Shown piece by piece: positions 33,456 to 41,893 of a stretch of 64,000 bases of DNA (its first letter is position 1; every line of letters begins with the position of its first letter). Made by a program: the position numbers and the translations under genes. The DNA is from Ruminococcus flavefaciens 007c (GTDB lineage Bacteria > Bacillota > Clostridia > Oscillospirales > Ruminococcaceae): contig NZ_ATAX01000023.1 in the NCBI RefSeq assembly GCF_000571935.1, positions 154,002 to 218,001 on the forward strand, given 5' to 3'. The notes beneath the pieces were generated by a model. The model was not told the DNA's origin. It did not search any database and saw only the letters and a program-made list of their open reading frames with translations.

Positions 33456-34367
33456 ATGAGATACTATGATTCAATGCAGGCTCTAATCGGAAATACTCCG
33501 CTGGTGAGACTGGGAAATATAGTTAAGGCTGAGGGCGTAAATGTCTTCGCAAAGCTTGAGCTCTACAATCCCTCGGGCAGCGTAAAAGACCGCACAGGAC
33601 TTTACATGATAAACGATGCAGAGAAAAAAGGTCTTCTGAAACCGGGCGGCACTATCGTTGAAGCTACAGCAGGCAACACAGGACTTGGTATAGCCTTTGC
33701 GGCACTGAACCGCGGCTATAATATCATATTTGTAGTTCCTACTAAGTTCTCAACTGAGAAGCAATCCTTGCTCCGCGCCCTTGGTGCTGAGGTAGTGAAT
33801 ACTCCCCGCGAGCTTGGTATGCTGGGTGCTGTTGCAAAGGCTGAGGAGATAAAGGCTCATATACCCGGTTCTATATCGCTGGAGCAGTTCAAGAACCAGA
33901 GTAATCCACTCGCTCACTATGAGACTACAGGACGGGAGATATATGAGGCTCTTGACGGTCACATTGACTATGTTGTAGCAGGCGCAGGAAGCGGCGGAAC
34001 TTATACCGGAATACTCCGCTATATCAAGGAGCGTGTTCCTTCTGCAAAGGGTGTGCTCGCGGATCCCGTTGGTTCAACAATGGGCGGCGGAGAGCATTCT
34101 GACTATAACATCGAAGGCATAGGCAATGATTTTATAGCCGAGACCATGGATATGTCCCTTGTGGACAGTGTTATTAAGATGAACGACGACGAAGCATTCA
34201 ATACGGCAAGACGGCTTGCCACAAAGGAAGGCATCATTGCAGGTTCCTCATCGGGAGCGGCAATGGCGGCAGTAATCAAACTTATAGAAAGCGGCGCAAA
34301 GGGAAATATCGTAACTGTATTTCCCGACCGCGGTGACCGCTACTTCAGCACAGGACTCTTTAATTAA
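33456..34367 (+). CDS. Cysteine synthase / cystathionine beta-synthase-like PLP enzyme
   Basis: 303 aa from ATG 33456, 10 bp after the previous stop; a longer frame starting inside the upstream gene is unlikely. Beta-family PLP fold: LIGNTPLVRLGNI, PLP lysine in NPSGSVKDRTG, phosphate loop EATAGNTGLGIAF, GAGSGGTYTG and the C-terminal IAGSSSGAAMAA. Could be CysK (O-acetylserine + sulfide) or MccA (homocysteine + activated serine to cystathionine); pairing with the gamma-family enzyme favours MccA. The ribosome site is weak, suggesting translational coupling. Confidence 0.88.
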   Translation: MRYYDSMQALIGNTPLVRLGNIVKAEGVNVFAKLELYNPSGSVKDRTGLYMINDAEKKGLLKPGGTIVEATAGNTGLGIAFAALNRGYNIIFVVPTKFSTEKQSLLRALGAEVVNTPRELGMLGAVAKAEEIKAHIPGSISLEQFKNQSNPLAHYETTGREIYEALDGHIDYVVAGAGSGGTYTGILRYIKERVPSAKGVLADPVGSTMGGGEHSDYNIEGIGNDFIAETMDMSLVDSVIKMNDDEAFNTARRLATKEGIIAGSSSGAAMAAVIKLIESGAKGNIVTVFPDRGDRYFSTGLFN

Positions 34368-34412
34368 AGATTAGTGAGTAGAAAGCAGAAAAACTAAGTG
34401 CTAAGAACTATG

Positions 34413-34500
34413 TGTAGGGGCTGCCTTTGGCAGTCTGCGCCTGACAATCAAAATAACACGAACCGAATGTAGGGGCACTTTCCGAGCGCCCGCATATACT
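34413..34500. repeat. GTAGGGG dispersed repeats, copies 2 and 3
   Basis: TGTAGGGGCTGCC...GGCAG and, about 55 bp later, TGTAGGGGCACTTT...GCGCCC, in the gap before the LysR gene. Partial copies of the same family as at 32238 and 39852-39970. Confidence 0.6.
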
Positions 34501-34527
34501 CAAATGAGAATAAAACGGAGGTAAACA

Positions 34528-35436
34528 ATGACTTTACAGCAGCTTAAATACATAATTGCAATATCTTCGACAGGCTCGATGAACAAGGCTGCGGAACAGC
34601 TTTATGTTTCACAGCCGTCTCTTACTTCTTCGGTACAGGAGCTTGAAAAGGAGATAGGCATAAAGATATTCAACCGCAGCGGCAGGGGAGTTACTCTGAC
34701 CAACGACGGAACTGAGTTCGTTCAGTACGCCCGTCAGGTGGTGGGACAGTTCGATGTACTTGCAGAGAAATACATCAGTAAGGGAAATGTTAAGAAGAAG
34801 TTCGGAGTTTCCACTCAGCACTATTCCTTTGCGGTAAAAGCCTTTGTGGAAATGGTCAAGGAGTTCGACACTGCGGAGTACGAGTTTGCAGTCCGCGAGA
34901 CCAAGACTGCCGAGGTCATAAACGATGTTGCGACTATGAGAAGCGAGATAGGTATCATCTACCTCAATGACTTCAACCGTAAGTCTATAACAAAGCTGCT
35001 TCACTCCAACGGGCTGGAGTTCCACACGCTGACCAAGTGCAGGCCCTTTGTTTACCTCTGGAAAGGTCACCCGCTTGCAAAGGACAAAAAGATAACCTTT
35101 GAGCAGCTTGCGGACTACCCGTGTCTGCAATTTGAGCAAGGCGATAACAGCACCTTCTATCTGGCAGAAGAGTTGCTCAGTACAGCAGACTACCAGCGTA
35201 CTATCAAGGCCAATGACCGTGCTACAATGCTCAATCTGATGATAGGTCTGAATGGATATACTCTGTGTTCGGGCATTATCTGCGAGGAGCTCAACGGTTC
35301 AGATTATATAGCTGTTCCCTTTGATGATGATTCCGATGAGATCATGGAGATAGGCTATATAACGCTTAAAAACGTTATACTTAGCGAGATGGCAGATATA
35401 TATATTGAGGAAATAAAGTCTTATCTCAACATATAG
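34528..35436 (+). CDS. LysR family regulator, candidate sulfur regulator
   Basis: 302 aa. N-terminal winged HTH (LQQLKYIIAISSTGSMNKAAEQLYVSQPSLTSSVQELEKEIGIKIFNRSGRGVTLT) and a periplasmic-binding-like effector domain. LysR proteins often control sulfur assimilation (CysB, CysL, YtlI). It sits downstream of the cysteine genes, and units around it share a TATTGGACA motif at their promoters, so I infer it activates this regulon, perhaps sensing O-acetylserine or a related metabolite. Confidence 0.87.
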   Translation: MTLQQLKYIIAISSTGSMNKAAEQLYVSQPSLTSSVQELEKEIGIKIFNRSGRGVTLTNDGTEFVQYARQVVGQFDVLAEKYISKGNVKKKFGVSTQHYSFAVKAFVEMVKEFDTAEYEFAVRETKTAEVINDVATMRSEIGIIYLNDFNRKSITKLLHSNGLEFHTLTKCRPFVYLWKGHPLAKDKKITFEQLADYPCLQFEQGDNSTFYLAEELLSTADYQRTIKANDRATMLNLMIGLNGYTLCSGIICEELNGSDYIAVPFDDDSDEIMEIGYITLKNVILSEMADIYIEEIKSYLNI

Positions 35437-35460
35437 CTTTTACCTATAGCTCCGCATAAG

Positions 35461-35499
35461 AGTCCTGTATTGGACAGATTATGCGGACAGGTGTATAAT
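35461..35499 (+). promoter_or_regulatory. TATTGGACA promoter/operator of the oxidoreductase operon
   Basis: TTGGAC (35470-35475), 18-bp spacer, TATAAT (35494-35499). GTCC-N6-GGAC dyad at the -35, flanked by CGCATAA (35453-35459) and TTATGCG (35479-35485). Confidence 0.7.
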
Positions 35500-35530
35500 T
35501 AAAACATACTAAAACGATAGGAGAAGTGTT

Positions 35531-36046
35531 ATGGCAGAAATAGTATGGCTCGGACGAGGCGGACAGGGCGCATTTACCGCAGCAAAGTTACTCGGAGCAG
35601 CCTTTACAATAAGAGATAATGAGAAATATGCACTGGCATTTCCGTCTTTTGGTCCCGAGCGACGAGGAGCTCCCGTCAGAGCCTTCACAAAGCTGGACAC
35701 AAAGCCCGTTGTTGACAGAAGCCAGACTGAAAAGGCCGATTATATTGTTATCCTTGATGATACCCTGTTCGGTCCTCAGCTACTTGGACTATTGAAAGAT
35801 GACGGAAAGATCATTGTAAATTCAAAAAATAACATAGAAGATGTACTCACATTTGAAGCTGAAAAAATTGCTGCTGAGTTCGGACTTCCTACTGTAAATA
35901 CAGTAATGTTCGGACTTCTTGTGGGACTTTCGGGCATTGTTGCGGCAGATGAAGCAGTTGAGGCAATCAAGGGTTATATGCCTGCCAAAATACAGGAGCG
36001 CAACATAAGCGCACTTCTTAAAGCTGTGCAGGAGGTGGCAGAATGA
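35531..36046 (+). CDS. 2-oxoacid:ferredoxin oxidoreductase, gamma subunit
   Basis: 171 aa: EIVWLGRGGQGAFTAAKLLGAAF, SFGPERRGAPVRAFTKLD and NTVMFGLLVGLSG match the gamma/catalytic-domain subunit of the PFOR/VOR/KOR superfamily. Part of a four-gene unit encoding separate gamma, delta, alpha and beta chains. Overlaps the next start by 4 bp. Confidence 0.9.
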   Translation: MAEIVWLGRGGQGAFTAAKLLGAAFTIRDNEKYALAFPSFGPERRGAPVRAFTKLDTKPVVDRSQTEKADYIVILDDTLFGPQLLGLLKDDGKIIVNSKNNIEDVLTFEAEKIAAEFGLPTVNTVMFGLLVGLSGIVAADEAVEAIKGYMPAKIQERNISALLKAVQEVAE

Positions 36047-36336
36047 GACCTTATATCAGAGAAAAAAAAGACTTCACATTCGATGAAGTTCCTGAGAATA
36101 CATCCTTTGAAGCAGGCTATCTTACCACCGTCAACAGCGGCTGGAGAAGTATCAGACCTGTTATTGATACCGCAAAATGTGTGGGATGCGAGCAGTGCTA
36201 TCTTTACTGTCCCGACGGAGTTATTTCAATAAGGGACAGAAAAGCGGAAATTGATTACGACTTCTGTAAGGGCTGCGGAATATGTGCTAAGATCTGTAAA
36301 ATAAAGGCAATAGAAATGGAGGCGGAACGCAAATGA
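36043..36336 (+). CDS. 2-oxoacid:ferredoxin oxidoreductase, delta (ferredoxin) subunit
   Basis: 97 aa with two 4Fe-4S motifs, CVGCEQCYLYCPDGV and CKGCGICAKICKIKA. Carries electrons between the TPP site and ferredoxin. Four-base overlaps on both sides show tight coupling. Confidence 0.92.
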   Translation: MRPYIREKKDFTFDEVPENTSFEAGYLTTVNSGWRSIRPVIDTAKCVGCEQCYLYCPDGVISIRDRKAEIDYDFCKGCGICAKICKIKAIEMEAERK

Positions 36337-37505
36337 GCAAGAAATTTTTATCAGGCAATGAAGCATTTGCCGAGGGCATACGCCTTGCACGTCCCCAGGT
36401 CATATCCGCATACCCCATAACTCCCCAGACTATAGTTGTTGAGCGCCTTTCGGAAATGGTAGAGGACGGTAGTCTCAGTGCCGAATATATACACGTTGAG
36501 TCCGAGCATTCCGCACTCTCATGTGCTATCGGAGCAAGTGCCGCAGGTGCAAGAGCATTTACAGCGACCTCATCACAAGGACTTCTTTATATGGCTGAAT
36601 GTCTTTATTATGCTGCCGGTGGACGCTTTCCCATTGTTATGATGAACGCCGACCGCTCCACAGCACTTCCGTGGAACATCTATGGCGATCAGCGTGACAG
36701 CCTTTCACAGCTTGACAGCGGCTGGATACAGTCCTACGCCGAAAATGCACAGGAGGCTCTTGACCTCGCACTGATGAGCTACAAGATCGCAGAGGATAAG
36801 CGTGTGCAGACCCCCTATATGGCAAATCTGGATGGCTTCGTCCTCACACATACATACGAGACTGTTGACATTCCCACACATGAACAGGCAGACAGCTTCC
36901 TGCCGCCATACGAGACAGACAACCGAATAGACTTCGATAACCCGAAAAATATGGCGTTCTCCGCAGGTCCCGATACCAACTACATCTTCAAGTACAAGGA
37001 GCACAAGGGACTTCTTGCGGCAGCTGAGGTCATCAATGAGACCGAAAAGGAATTCGCTGAGATATTCGGCAGGCAATACACAGGTCTCACCGAGAATTAC
37101 CGAACAGATGACGCCGACTATATCATCGTTACACTCGGAAGTATTGCAGGTCTTTGCCGTGAAACTGCGGATAAGCTCCGCGATAGAGGTGTAAAAGCAG
37201 GCGTAGTTCGCATACGCTACATGAGACCTTTCCCGAATAAGGAGATCTCTGATGTTCTGAAAAACGTCAAGGCATATGCAGTTCTTGAAAAGGATATCAG
37301 CTTCGGTAACGAGGGTACGGTCTTCACCAATGTGAATTCCGCACTGAAAAAGGCTGGCATTGAAGTCAAGGAATACAACTTCATCGGCGGTCTGGGCGGA
37401 AGAAATATCTCAGCAGGGGACATTGAGAATATCTATACAAGTATTGCAAGGGGCACGGGAAGTGTCAATTTTATCGGAATAGGAGGCGAGGACAATGGCA
37501 AATAA
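36333..37505 (+). CDS. 2-oxoacid:ferredoxin oxidoreductase, alpha subunit
   Basis: 390 aa: GNEAFAEGIRLARPQVISAYPITPQTIVVERLSEMV and ESEHSALSCAIGASAAGARAFTATSSQGLLYM match the alpha chain of four-subunit pyruvate/2-ketoisovalerate-type oxidoreductases. The family interconverts 2-oxoacid + CoA and acyl-CoA + CO2 with ferredoxin; substrate preference cannot be read directly. Overlaps the beta gene by 11 bp. Confidence 0.9.
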   Translation: MSKKFLSGNEAFAEGIRLARPQVISAYPITPQTIVVERLSEMVEDGSLSAEYIHVESEHSALSCAIGASAAGARAFTATSSQGLLYMAECLYYAAGGRFPIVMMNADRSTALPWNIYGDQRDSLSQLDSGWIQSYAENAQEALDLALMSYKIAEDKRVQTPYMANLDGFVLTHTYETVDIPTHEQADSFLPPYETDNRIDFDNPKNMAFSAGPDTNYIFKYKEHKGLLAAAEVINETEKEFAEIFGRQYTGLTENYRTDDADYIIVTLGSIAGLCRETADKLRDRGVKAGVVRIRYMRPFPNKEISDVLKNVKAYAVLEKDISFGNEGTVFTNVNSALKKAGIEVKEYNFIGGLGGRNISAGDIENIYTSIARGTGSVNFIGIGGEDNGK

Positions 37506-38388
37506 GGTCGCAGAGAGCATCTCACGTGAGGAATTTTTCTACGGACACAAAGCCTGTGCAGGCTGCGGCGGAAGCCTTGCAGTAAGAGCAGCACTGAAAG
37601 TCCTCGGACCTAATGCAGTATCGGTGCTTCCCGCAGGCTGTATGTCGGCGGTGGGCTTTAACTTCCCGCAGCTTTGCTTCTCAAACAATTCCATAATCTC
37701 CACCTTCGCAGGAACAGCTTCCATGCTTACGGGAGTTGAGGCAGGTCTCCGCGCAAGAGGATACAAGGACTTTACAGCAGTAGGCTTTGCAGGTGACGGC
37801 GGTACTGCGGATATCGGCATACAGGCTCTTTCGGGAGCTATCGACCGCAATGACAACATCATTTATATATGCTACGACAATGAAGCCTACATGAACACAG
37901 GCATACAGAAAAGCGGTCTTACGCCTTTCGGTGCTAAGACTACAACCACTCCCGCAGGAAAGAACATACATGGAAATATCAGACCTAAGAAGAATATGTT
38001 TGAGATAGCTGCGGCACATGATATCCCATACGCTGCAACTGCAAGTGTTGGTTATATCTACGACTTCATACAGAAGATGCAGAAGGCTTCACAGATACAG
38101 GGAACAAAGTATATTCACGTTATCGCGCCATGTCCCACAGGATGGGGAGTTGCTCCTGATGAAACAGTTGACATCGCAAAGGAAGTAGTTGACTGTGGAC
38201 TGTGGTATCTTGCCGAGTACGAAAACGGTACATTCAAGCTGAACCACAAGCCAAAGGAGTTCACAGATGTTTCGGCTTATCTTAAAAAGCAGGGGCGCTT
38301 TAAGCATCTCACAGATGAGGATATACAGATAATCACAGCCTCCCGCGATAAGAAGTGGGAGTTTATAAACAAGAATTTCGAGTTATAA
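37495..38388 (+). CDS. 2-oxoacid:ferredoxin oxidoreductase, beta (TPP) subunit
   Basis: 297 aa. TPP/Mg site GFAGDGGTADIGIQALSGAIDRNDNIIYICYDNEAYMNTG (GDG...N), plus Cys residues in HKACAGCGG for an iron-sulfur cluster. Last gene of the unit; the acyl-CoA ligase unit starts 114 bp on behind a matching promoter. Confidence 0.92.
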   Translation: MANKVAESISREEFFYGHKACAGCGGSLAVRAALKVLGPNAVSVLPAGCMSAVGFNFPQLCFSNNSIISTFAGTASMLTGVEAGLRARGYKDFTAVGFAGDGGTADIGIQALSGAIDRNDNIIYICYDNEAYMNTGIQKSGLTPFGAKTTTTPAGKNIHGNIRPKKNMFEIAAAHDIPYAATASVGYIYDFIQKMQKASQIQGTKYIHVIAPCPTGWGVAPDETVDIAKEVVDCGLWYLAEYENGTFKLNHKPKEFTDVSAYLKKQGRFKHLTDEDIQIITASRDKKWEFINKNFEL

Positions 38389-38410
38389 AAATATCCTATA
38401 ACTCATCATA

Positions 38411-38451
38411 ATCCATTGGTATTGGACAAATACAGAAATGTGCTGTATAAT
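38411..38451 (+). promoter_or_regulatory. TATTGGACA promoter/operator of the ligase-aminotransferase-luxS unit
   Basis: TTGGAC (38422-38427), 18-bp spacer, TATAAT (38446-38451). Preceded by TCCA-N7-TGGA; GTATT-N5-AATAC straddles the -35. Confidence 0.72.
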
Positions 38452-38501
38452 ATAATCATACCAAACAGATATGAAATATATGATATTGGAGGATAAATAC
38501 A

Positions 38502-39842
38502 ATGAGCAGAGATATTAACAACAAATACTGGAATGAGGAACTTGAAACCCTTCCCCGTGAGGAACTGGAGAAACGTCAGCTTGAAGATCTTAAGGAGATT
38601 GTTAAGTTTGCATACGATAATGCTCCCTACTACAAGCGCTCCTTTGATGAGGCAGGCGTTAAGCCCGAGGACATAAAGACTCTCAAGGACATTGAGAAGT
38701 TCCCGTTCATAAACAAGAAAACTCAGCGTGACACTCAGGGCGTTGGTTCATTCCTTGGAGAGCTTGCAGCTGTACCCGAAGAAGATGTAGTGTTCATTTC
38801 CACATCATCTGGTTCAACAGGTGTTCCTACAATGAGCCCCTTCACAAAGAAGGACTTTGACGAGTTTCAGGACACTGAGAGCCGTTGGTTCTGGCAGATA
38901 GGAATGAGGCCAAACGACCGTTACGTACACGCTCTTAACTTCTCACTGTACGTTGGCGGCCCCGACGTAATCGGCGCACAGAACCTCGGAGCATTATGTA
39001 TCTGGGGCGGTACTCTCCCCAGCGAGAGACTTCTCTTCATCTTAAAGACATATCAGCCTACAGTTATCTGGACTTCACCTTCCTACGCATGGCAGCTGGG
39101 TGAAAAGGCACTCAAAGCAGGCTATGATCCCAAGAAGGACTTTAACATCAAGAAGATTATCGTTGCAGGTGAGCTTGGCGGCTCTATCGACGCTACAAGA
39201 AAGGCTATCGAGGACATCTGGGGAGCTGAGGTATTCGACTTCTATGGCCTCTCCGATATTTTCGGTGCCTGCGCTGCACAGTGCGACTACCATGACGGAC
39301 TTCACATTGCAGAAAATCACATTCTCGTTGAGACAGTTGATATCCACACAGGCGAGGTCCTTGAACCCGGTCAGACAGGTGAGCTGGTATTTACAACTCT
39401 CCGCAAGCACGCTCGTCCTCTTATCCGCTTCAAGACAGGCGATATCGGACGCATCGACATCACACCCTGCAAATGCGGACGTACACACGGCAGGATTCAT
39501 ATCCTGGGCAGAAAGGACGATATGTTCATTGTTTCCGCTGTTAATGTATTCCCAAGCGATATCGAAGCAGTTATCCGTGAGCAGAGTGATCTGACAGGTG
39601 AGTACCTCATCCGTATCTTCGAGAAGGACTTCACAAGCAAATATGCTGTTGAGGTCGAGAAGGCAACAGGTGTTGACAAGGACGATGATACAGTTGCAGC
39701 AGAGGTAAGCGCAGCACTTAAAGCTCGTATCGGCGTTAAGCCTGCAAGAGTAGTTATTCATCCTGACGGCGGACTTAATACACGTTCTGAACATAAGTCA
39801 AGACGTGTTATTGACGAGAGAAATATTGACTACTCTATCTGA
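38502..39842 (+). CDS. Phenylacetate-CoA ligase family (AMP-forming acyl-CoA ligase)
   Basis: 446 aa. P-loop FISTSSGSTGVPT, FYGLSDIFG, and ARPLIRFKTGDIGRID are PaaK-family signatures; TPCKCGRTHGRI adds the Cys pair common in this subfamily; GGLNTRSEHKSRRV contains the C-terminal lysine region. It activates an organic acid (aryl-, branched-chain- or methylthio-acid) to its CoA ester using ATP. Next to the oxidoreductase it can feed acyl-CoA for reductive carboxylation, as in methanogens that make aromatic amino acids from aryl acids. Confidence 0.88.
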   Translation: MSRDINNKYWNEELETLPREELEKRQLEDLKEIVKFAYDNAPYYKRSFDEAGVKPEDIKTLKDIEKFPFINKKTQRDTQGVGSFLGELAAVPEEDVVFISTSSGSTGVPTMSPFTKKDFDEFQDTESRWFWQIGMRPNDRYVHALNFSLYVGGPDVIGAQNLGALCIWGGTLPSERLLFILKTYQPTVIWTSPSYAWQLGEKALKAGYDPKKDFNIKKIIVAGELGGSIDATRKAIEDIWGAEVFDFYGLSDIFGACAAQCDYHDGLHIAENHILVETVDIHTGEVLEPGQTGELVFTTLRKHARPLIRFKTGDIGRIDITPCKCGRTHGRIHILGRKDDMFIVSAVNVFPSDIEAVIREQSDLTGEYLIRIFEKDFTSKYAVEVEKATGVDKDDDTVAAEVSAALKARIGVKPARVVIHPDGGLNTRSEHKSRRVIDERNIDYSI

Positions 39843-39851
39843 TTATTGTAT

Positions 39852-39970
39852 AATTGTAGGGGTCGATGCCCACATCGACCCCGTTTGTATATCATTTGCA
39901 ATGTAGGGGCGCCATTTGGGCGTCCGTTCACTCCTTTAGCAAAATCGTACCGCCAAAGGCGGCCCCTACA
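39852..39970. repeat. GTAGGGG dispersed repeats, copies 4 and 5
   Basis: Copy 4 is a perfect 10-bp hairpin GGGGTCGATG/CATCGACCCC (39856-39879). Copy 5 spans 39903-39969, bounded by GTAGGGGC and GCCCCTAC. Both lie between the ligase and aminotransferase genes and are not translated. Confidence 0.75.
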
Positions 39971-39991
39971 AGCATTCTATGGAGGACGATT

Positions 39992-41158
39992 ATGCCAAAA
40001 CTTTCAAACCGTACAGCTACATTTACCGATTCCGTCATAAGACGCATGACGAGAATTTCAAATAAATACGGCGCAGTCAATCTCTCTCAGGGCTTTCCCG
40101 ATTTTGAGCCGCCGAGAGAGATACTCGACCGCCTTGCAGAAGTCACACGTGAGGATTTCCACCAGTATTCCATAACATGGGGAGCTCAGAATTTCCGTGA
40201 AGCTCTTGCGGAAAAACAGTCACGCCTTATGGGAAGAAATATCGATCCCAACGGCGAAATAGTAGTCACCTGCGGAAGCACTGAAGCCATGATGGCTGCA
40301 ATGATGTCCGTTACAACCCCCGGTGACAAGGTCATCGTATTTTCACCGTTTTATGAGAATTACGGTGCTGATACCATTCTCTCCGGAGCTGAGCCCATAT
40401 ATGTACCTCTTATACCGCCTGAGTTCAGTTTTGATGCAGATGTCCTTGAAGCTGCTTTCAAGCAGCATCCAAAGGCGCTTATACTCTGTAATCCTTCCAA
40501 TCCATGCGGAAAGGTATTCACTCTCGAAGAATTGCAGATAATAGCAGACCTCGCAAAGAAATACGATACCTTCGTTATCACCGACGAGGTATACGAACAT
40601 ATAGTTTACGCTCCTCACAAGCACGTATATTTTGCTTCACTTCCCGATATGTGGGAGAGAACTATTTCCTGCTCGTCTTTATCCAAGACCTATTCGATCA
40701 CCGGCTGGAGACTTGGTTACGTAATCGCTCCGCCTCATATAATCGACACCGTAAAAAAAGTCCACGACTTCCTTACAGTAGGAGCTGCTGCACCATTACA
40801 GGAAGCAGCTGTTACAGGCCTTCGTTTCGGTGACGATTACTACAGGTGGTTACAGGACAAGTATACAGAAAAGCGCGATCTTTTTCTTAGAGGTCTTGAT
40901 CGTATAGGCATACAGCACACAGTTCCGCAGGGCGCTTATTACATACTTCTCGATATTTCGGAGTTCGGGTACAAGAGCGATCTTGTCTTCTGCGAAAAGC
41001 TGGCTGAATATGTTGGAGTGGGAGCAGTTCCGGGTTCAAGCTTCTTCAAGGAGCCAGAGAACCGCTATATTCGTTTCCACTACGCTAAGAAGAACGAGAC
41101 GCTGGAAAATGCTCTTGAACGTCTTAACGACATAAGGAAGAAAATGCCGAAGGAGTGA
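39992..41158 (+). CDS. Class I/II aminotransferase, methionine/aromatic (KAT/YbdL-like)
   Basis: 388 aa from ATG 39992, with GGAGG 6 bp upstream; a longer frame would start inside the repeat. FTDSVIRRMTRISNKYGAVNLSQGFPDF and QYSITWG are hallmarks of the kynurenine/glutamine-transaminase-K/YbdL group, which handle methionine, phenylalanine and their 2-oxoacids. LCNPSNPCGKVF and the PLP lysine in SSLSKTYSITGWRLGY are intact. It would aminate the 2-oxoacid made by the neighbouring oxidoreductase, or run the reverse. Confidence 0.88.
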   Translation: MPKLSNRTATFTDSVIRRMTRISNKYGAVNLSQGFPDFEPPREILDRLAEVTREDFHQYSITWGAQNFREALAEKQSRLMGRNIDPNGEIVVTCGSTEAMMAAMMSVTTPGDKVIVFSPFYENYGADTILSGAEPIYVPLIPPEFSFDADVLEAAFKQHPKALILCNPSNPCGKVFTLEELQIIADLAKKYDTFVITDEVYEHIVYAPHKHVYFASLPDMWERTISCSSLSKTYSITGWRLGYVIAPPHIIDTVKKVHDFLTVGAAAPLQEAAVTGLRFGDDYYRWLQDKYTEKRDLFLRGLDRIGIQHTVPQGAYYILLDISEFGYKSDLVFCEKLAEYVGVGAVPGSSFFKEPENRYIRFHYAKKNETLENALERLNDIRKKMPKE

Positions 41159-41162
41159 AAGA

Positions 41163-41618
41163 ATGAAAAAGATAGCAAGCTTTACAGTAGATCACGACAA
41201 GCTGGAAAAGGGAATGTATATCTCCCGTATCGACGGTGATGCCGTGACCTATGATATACGTATGAAGAAGCCAAACGGCGGAGATTACCTCAGCAATGGA
41301 GCCCTGCATACTTTTGAGCATTTATTTGCAACCTACGCACGTAACAGCGAGTTCTCTGAAAGTGTGATCTACGTTGGTCCGATGGGCTGCCTGACAGGTT
41401 TTTACCTTATCCTCAGAGACACGGTAACGCATGAACAGGCGATACGTCTTGTGCAGGACAGCTTCCGTTTCGTGGCAGATTTCAGCGGTAAGATACCGGG
41501 TTCTGAGCGCAGGGAGTGCGGCAACTATCTTTTGCATGACCTTGAAGGTGCAAAATCAGTTGCAAGTGATATGATTGATGTCCTGAAAGGATATACCACT
41601 GATAAATTAAATTACTGA
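41163..41618 (+). CDS. luxS: S-ribosylhomocysteine lyase
   Basis: 151 aa. LuxS metal site HTFEH (His49, His53) and Cys119 in RRECGNY, with catalytic Cys76 in GPMGCLTGFY. Splits S-ribosylhomocysteine to homocysteine and the AI-2 precursor DPD. In this cluster its main role is probably to recover homocysteine from SAM turnover for transsulfuration. It starts 4 bp after the aminotransferase stop; a GCCGCA/TGCGGC hairpin with a T-rich tail (about 41629-41660) follows. Confidence 0.93.
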   Translation: MKKIASFTVDHDKLEKGMYISRIDGDAVTYDIRMKKPNGGDYLSNGALHTFEHLFATYARNSEFSESVIYVGPMGCLTGFYLILRDTVTHEQAIRLVQDSFRFVADFSGKIPGSERRECGNYLLHDLEGAKSVASDMIDVLKGYTTDKLNY

Positions 41619-41767
41619 TATATCATAAAGCCGCAGGGAATAATCCATGCGGCCTTATTTTATGCTTCGGAGCATGGGGCGCTAAGCTGTAATATATTAC
41701 GCTATATTGCCAGATAGTCAAGCAGAAATGCTGCAAGAAAACATATAACCATAACCTATTAGAATAT

Positions 41768-41811
41768 ATAGTCCATTCGTATTGGACAAAAACCTATCTG
41801 TATGGTATGAT
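41768..41811 (+). promoter_or_regulatory. TATTGGACA promoter/operator of the transporter operon
   Basis: TTGGAC (41782-41787), 18-bp spacer, TATGAT (41806-41811). ATAGTC-N6-TATTGGACA (41768-41788) and GTCCA-N7-TGGAC dyad. Confidence 0.72.
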
Positions 41812-41842
41812 TAAAACATAGAAAAACATAGGAGTGATAAAA

Positions 41843-41893
41843 ATGAGAAAGATCAGATGTATTATGAATTCTGAACGAATGCGATGTTGCTGA
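41843..41893 (+). CDS. Cys-Cys leader peptide of the transporter operon
   Basis: 16 codons, MRKIRCIMNSERMRCC, with AGGAG 8 bp upstream. It begins MRK and ends R-C-C at the stop codon, echoing the MRK start and QRCC of the leader at 31161. No terminator hairpin with T-run lies in the 54 bp before the binding-protein gene, so any control would be by coupling, stalling or Rho rather than a classical attenuator. Reality of translation is inferred. Confidence 0.62.
   Translation: MRKIRCIMNSERMRCC

Noticed and set aside
39075..39794. 239-codon minus-strand frame
   Set aside because: Antisense to the acyl-CoA ligase with its catalytic motifs intact; typical long shadow frame.
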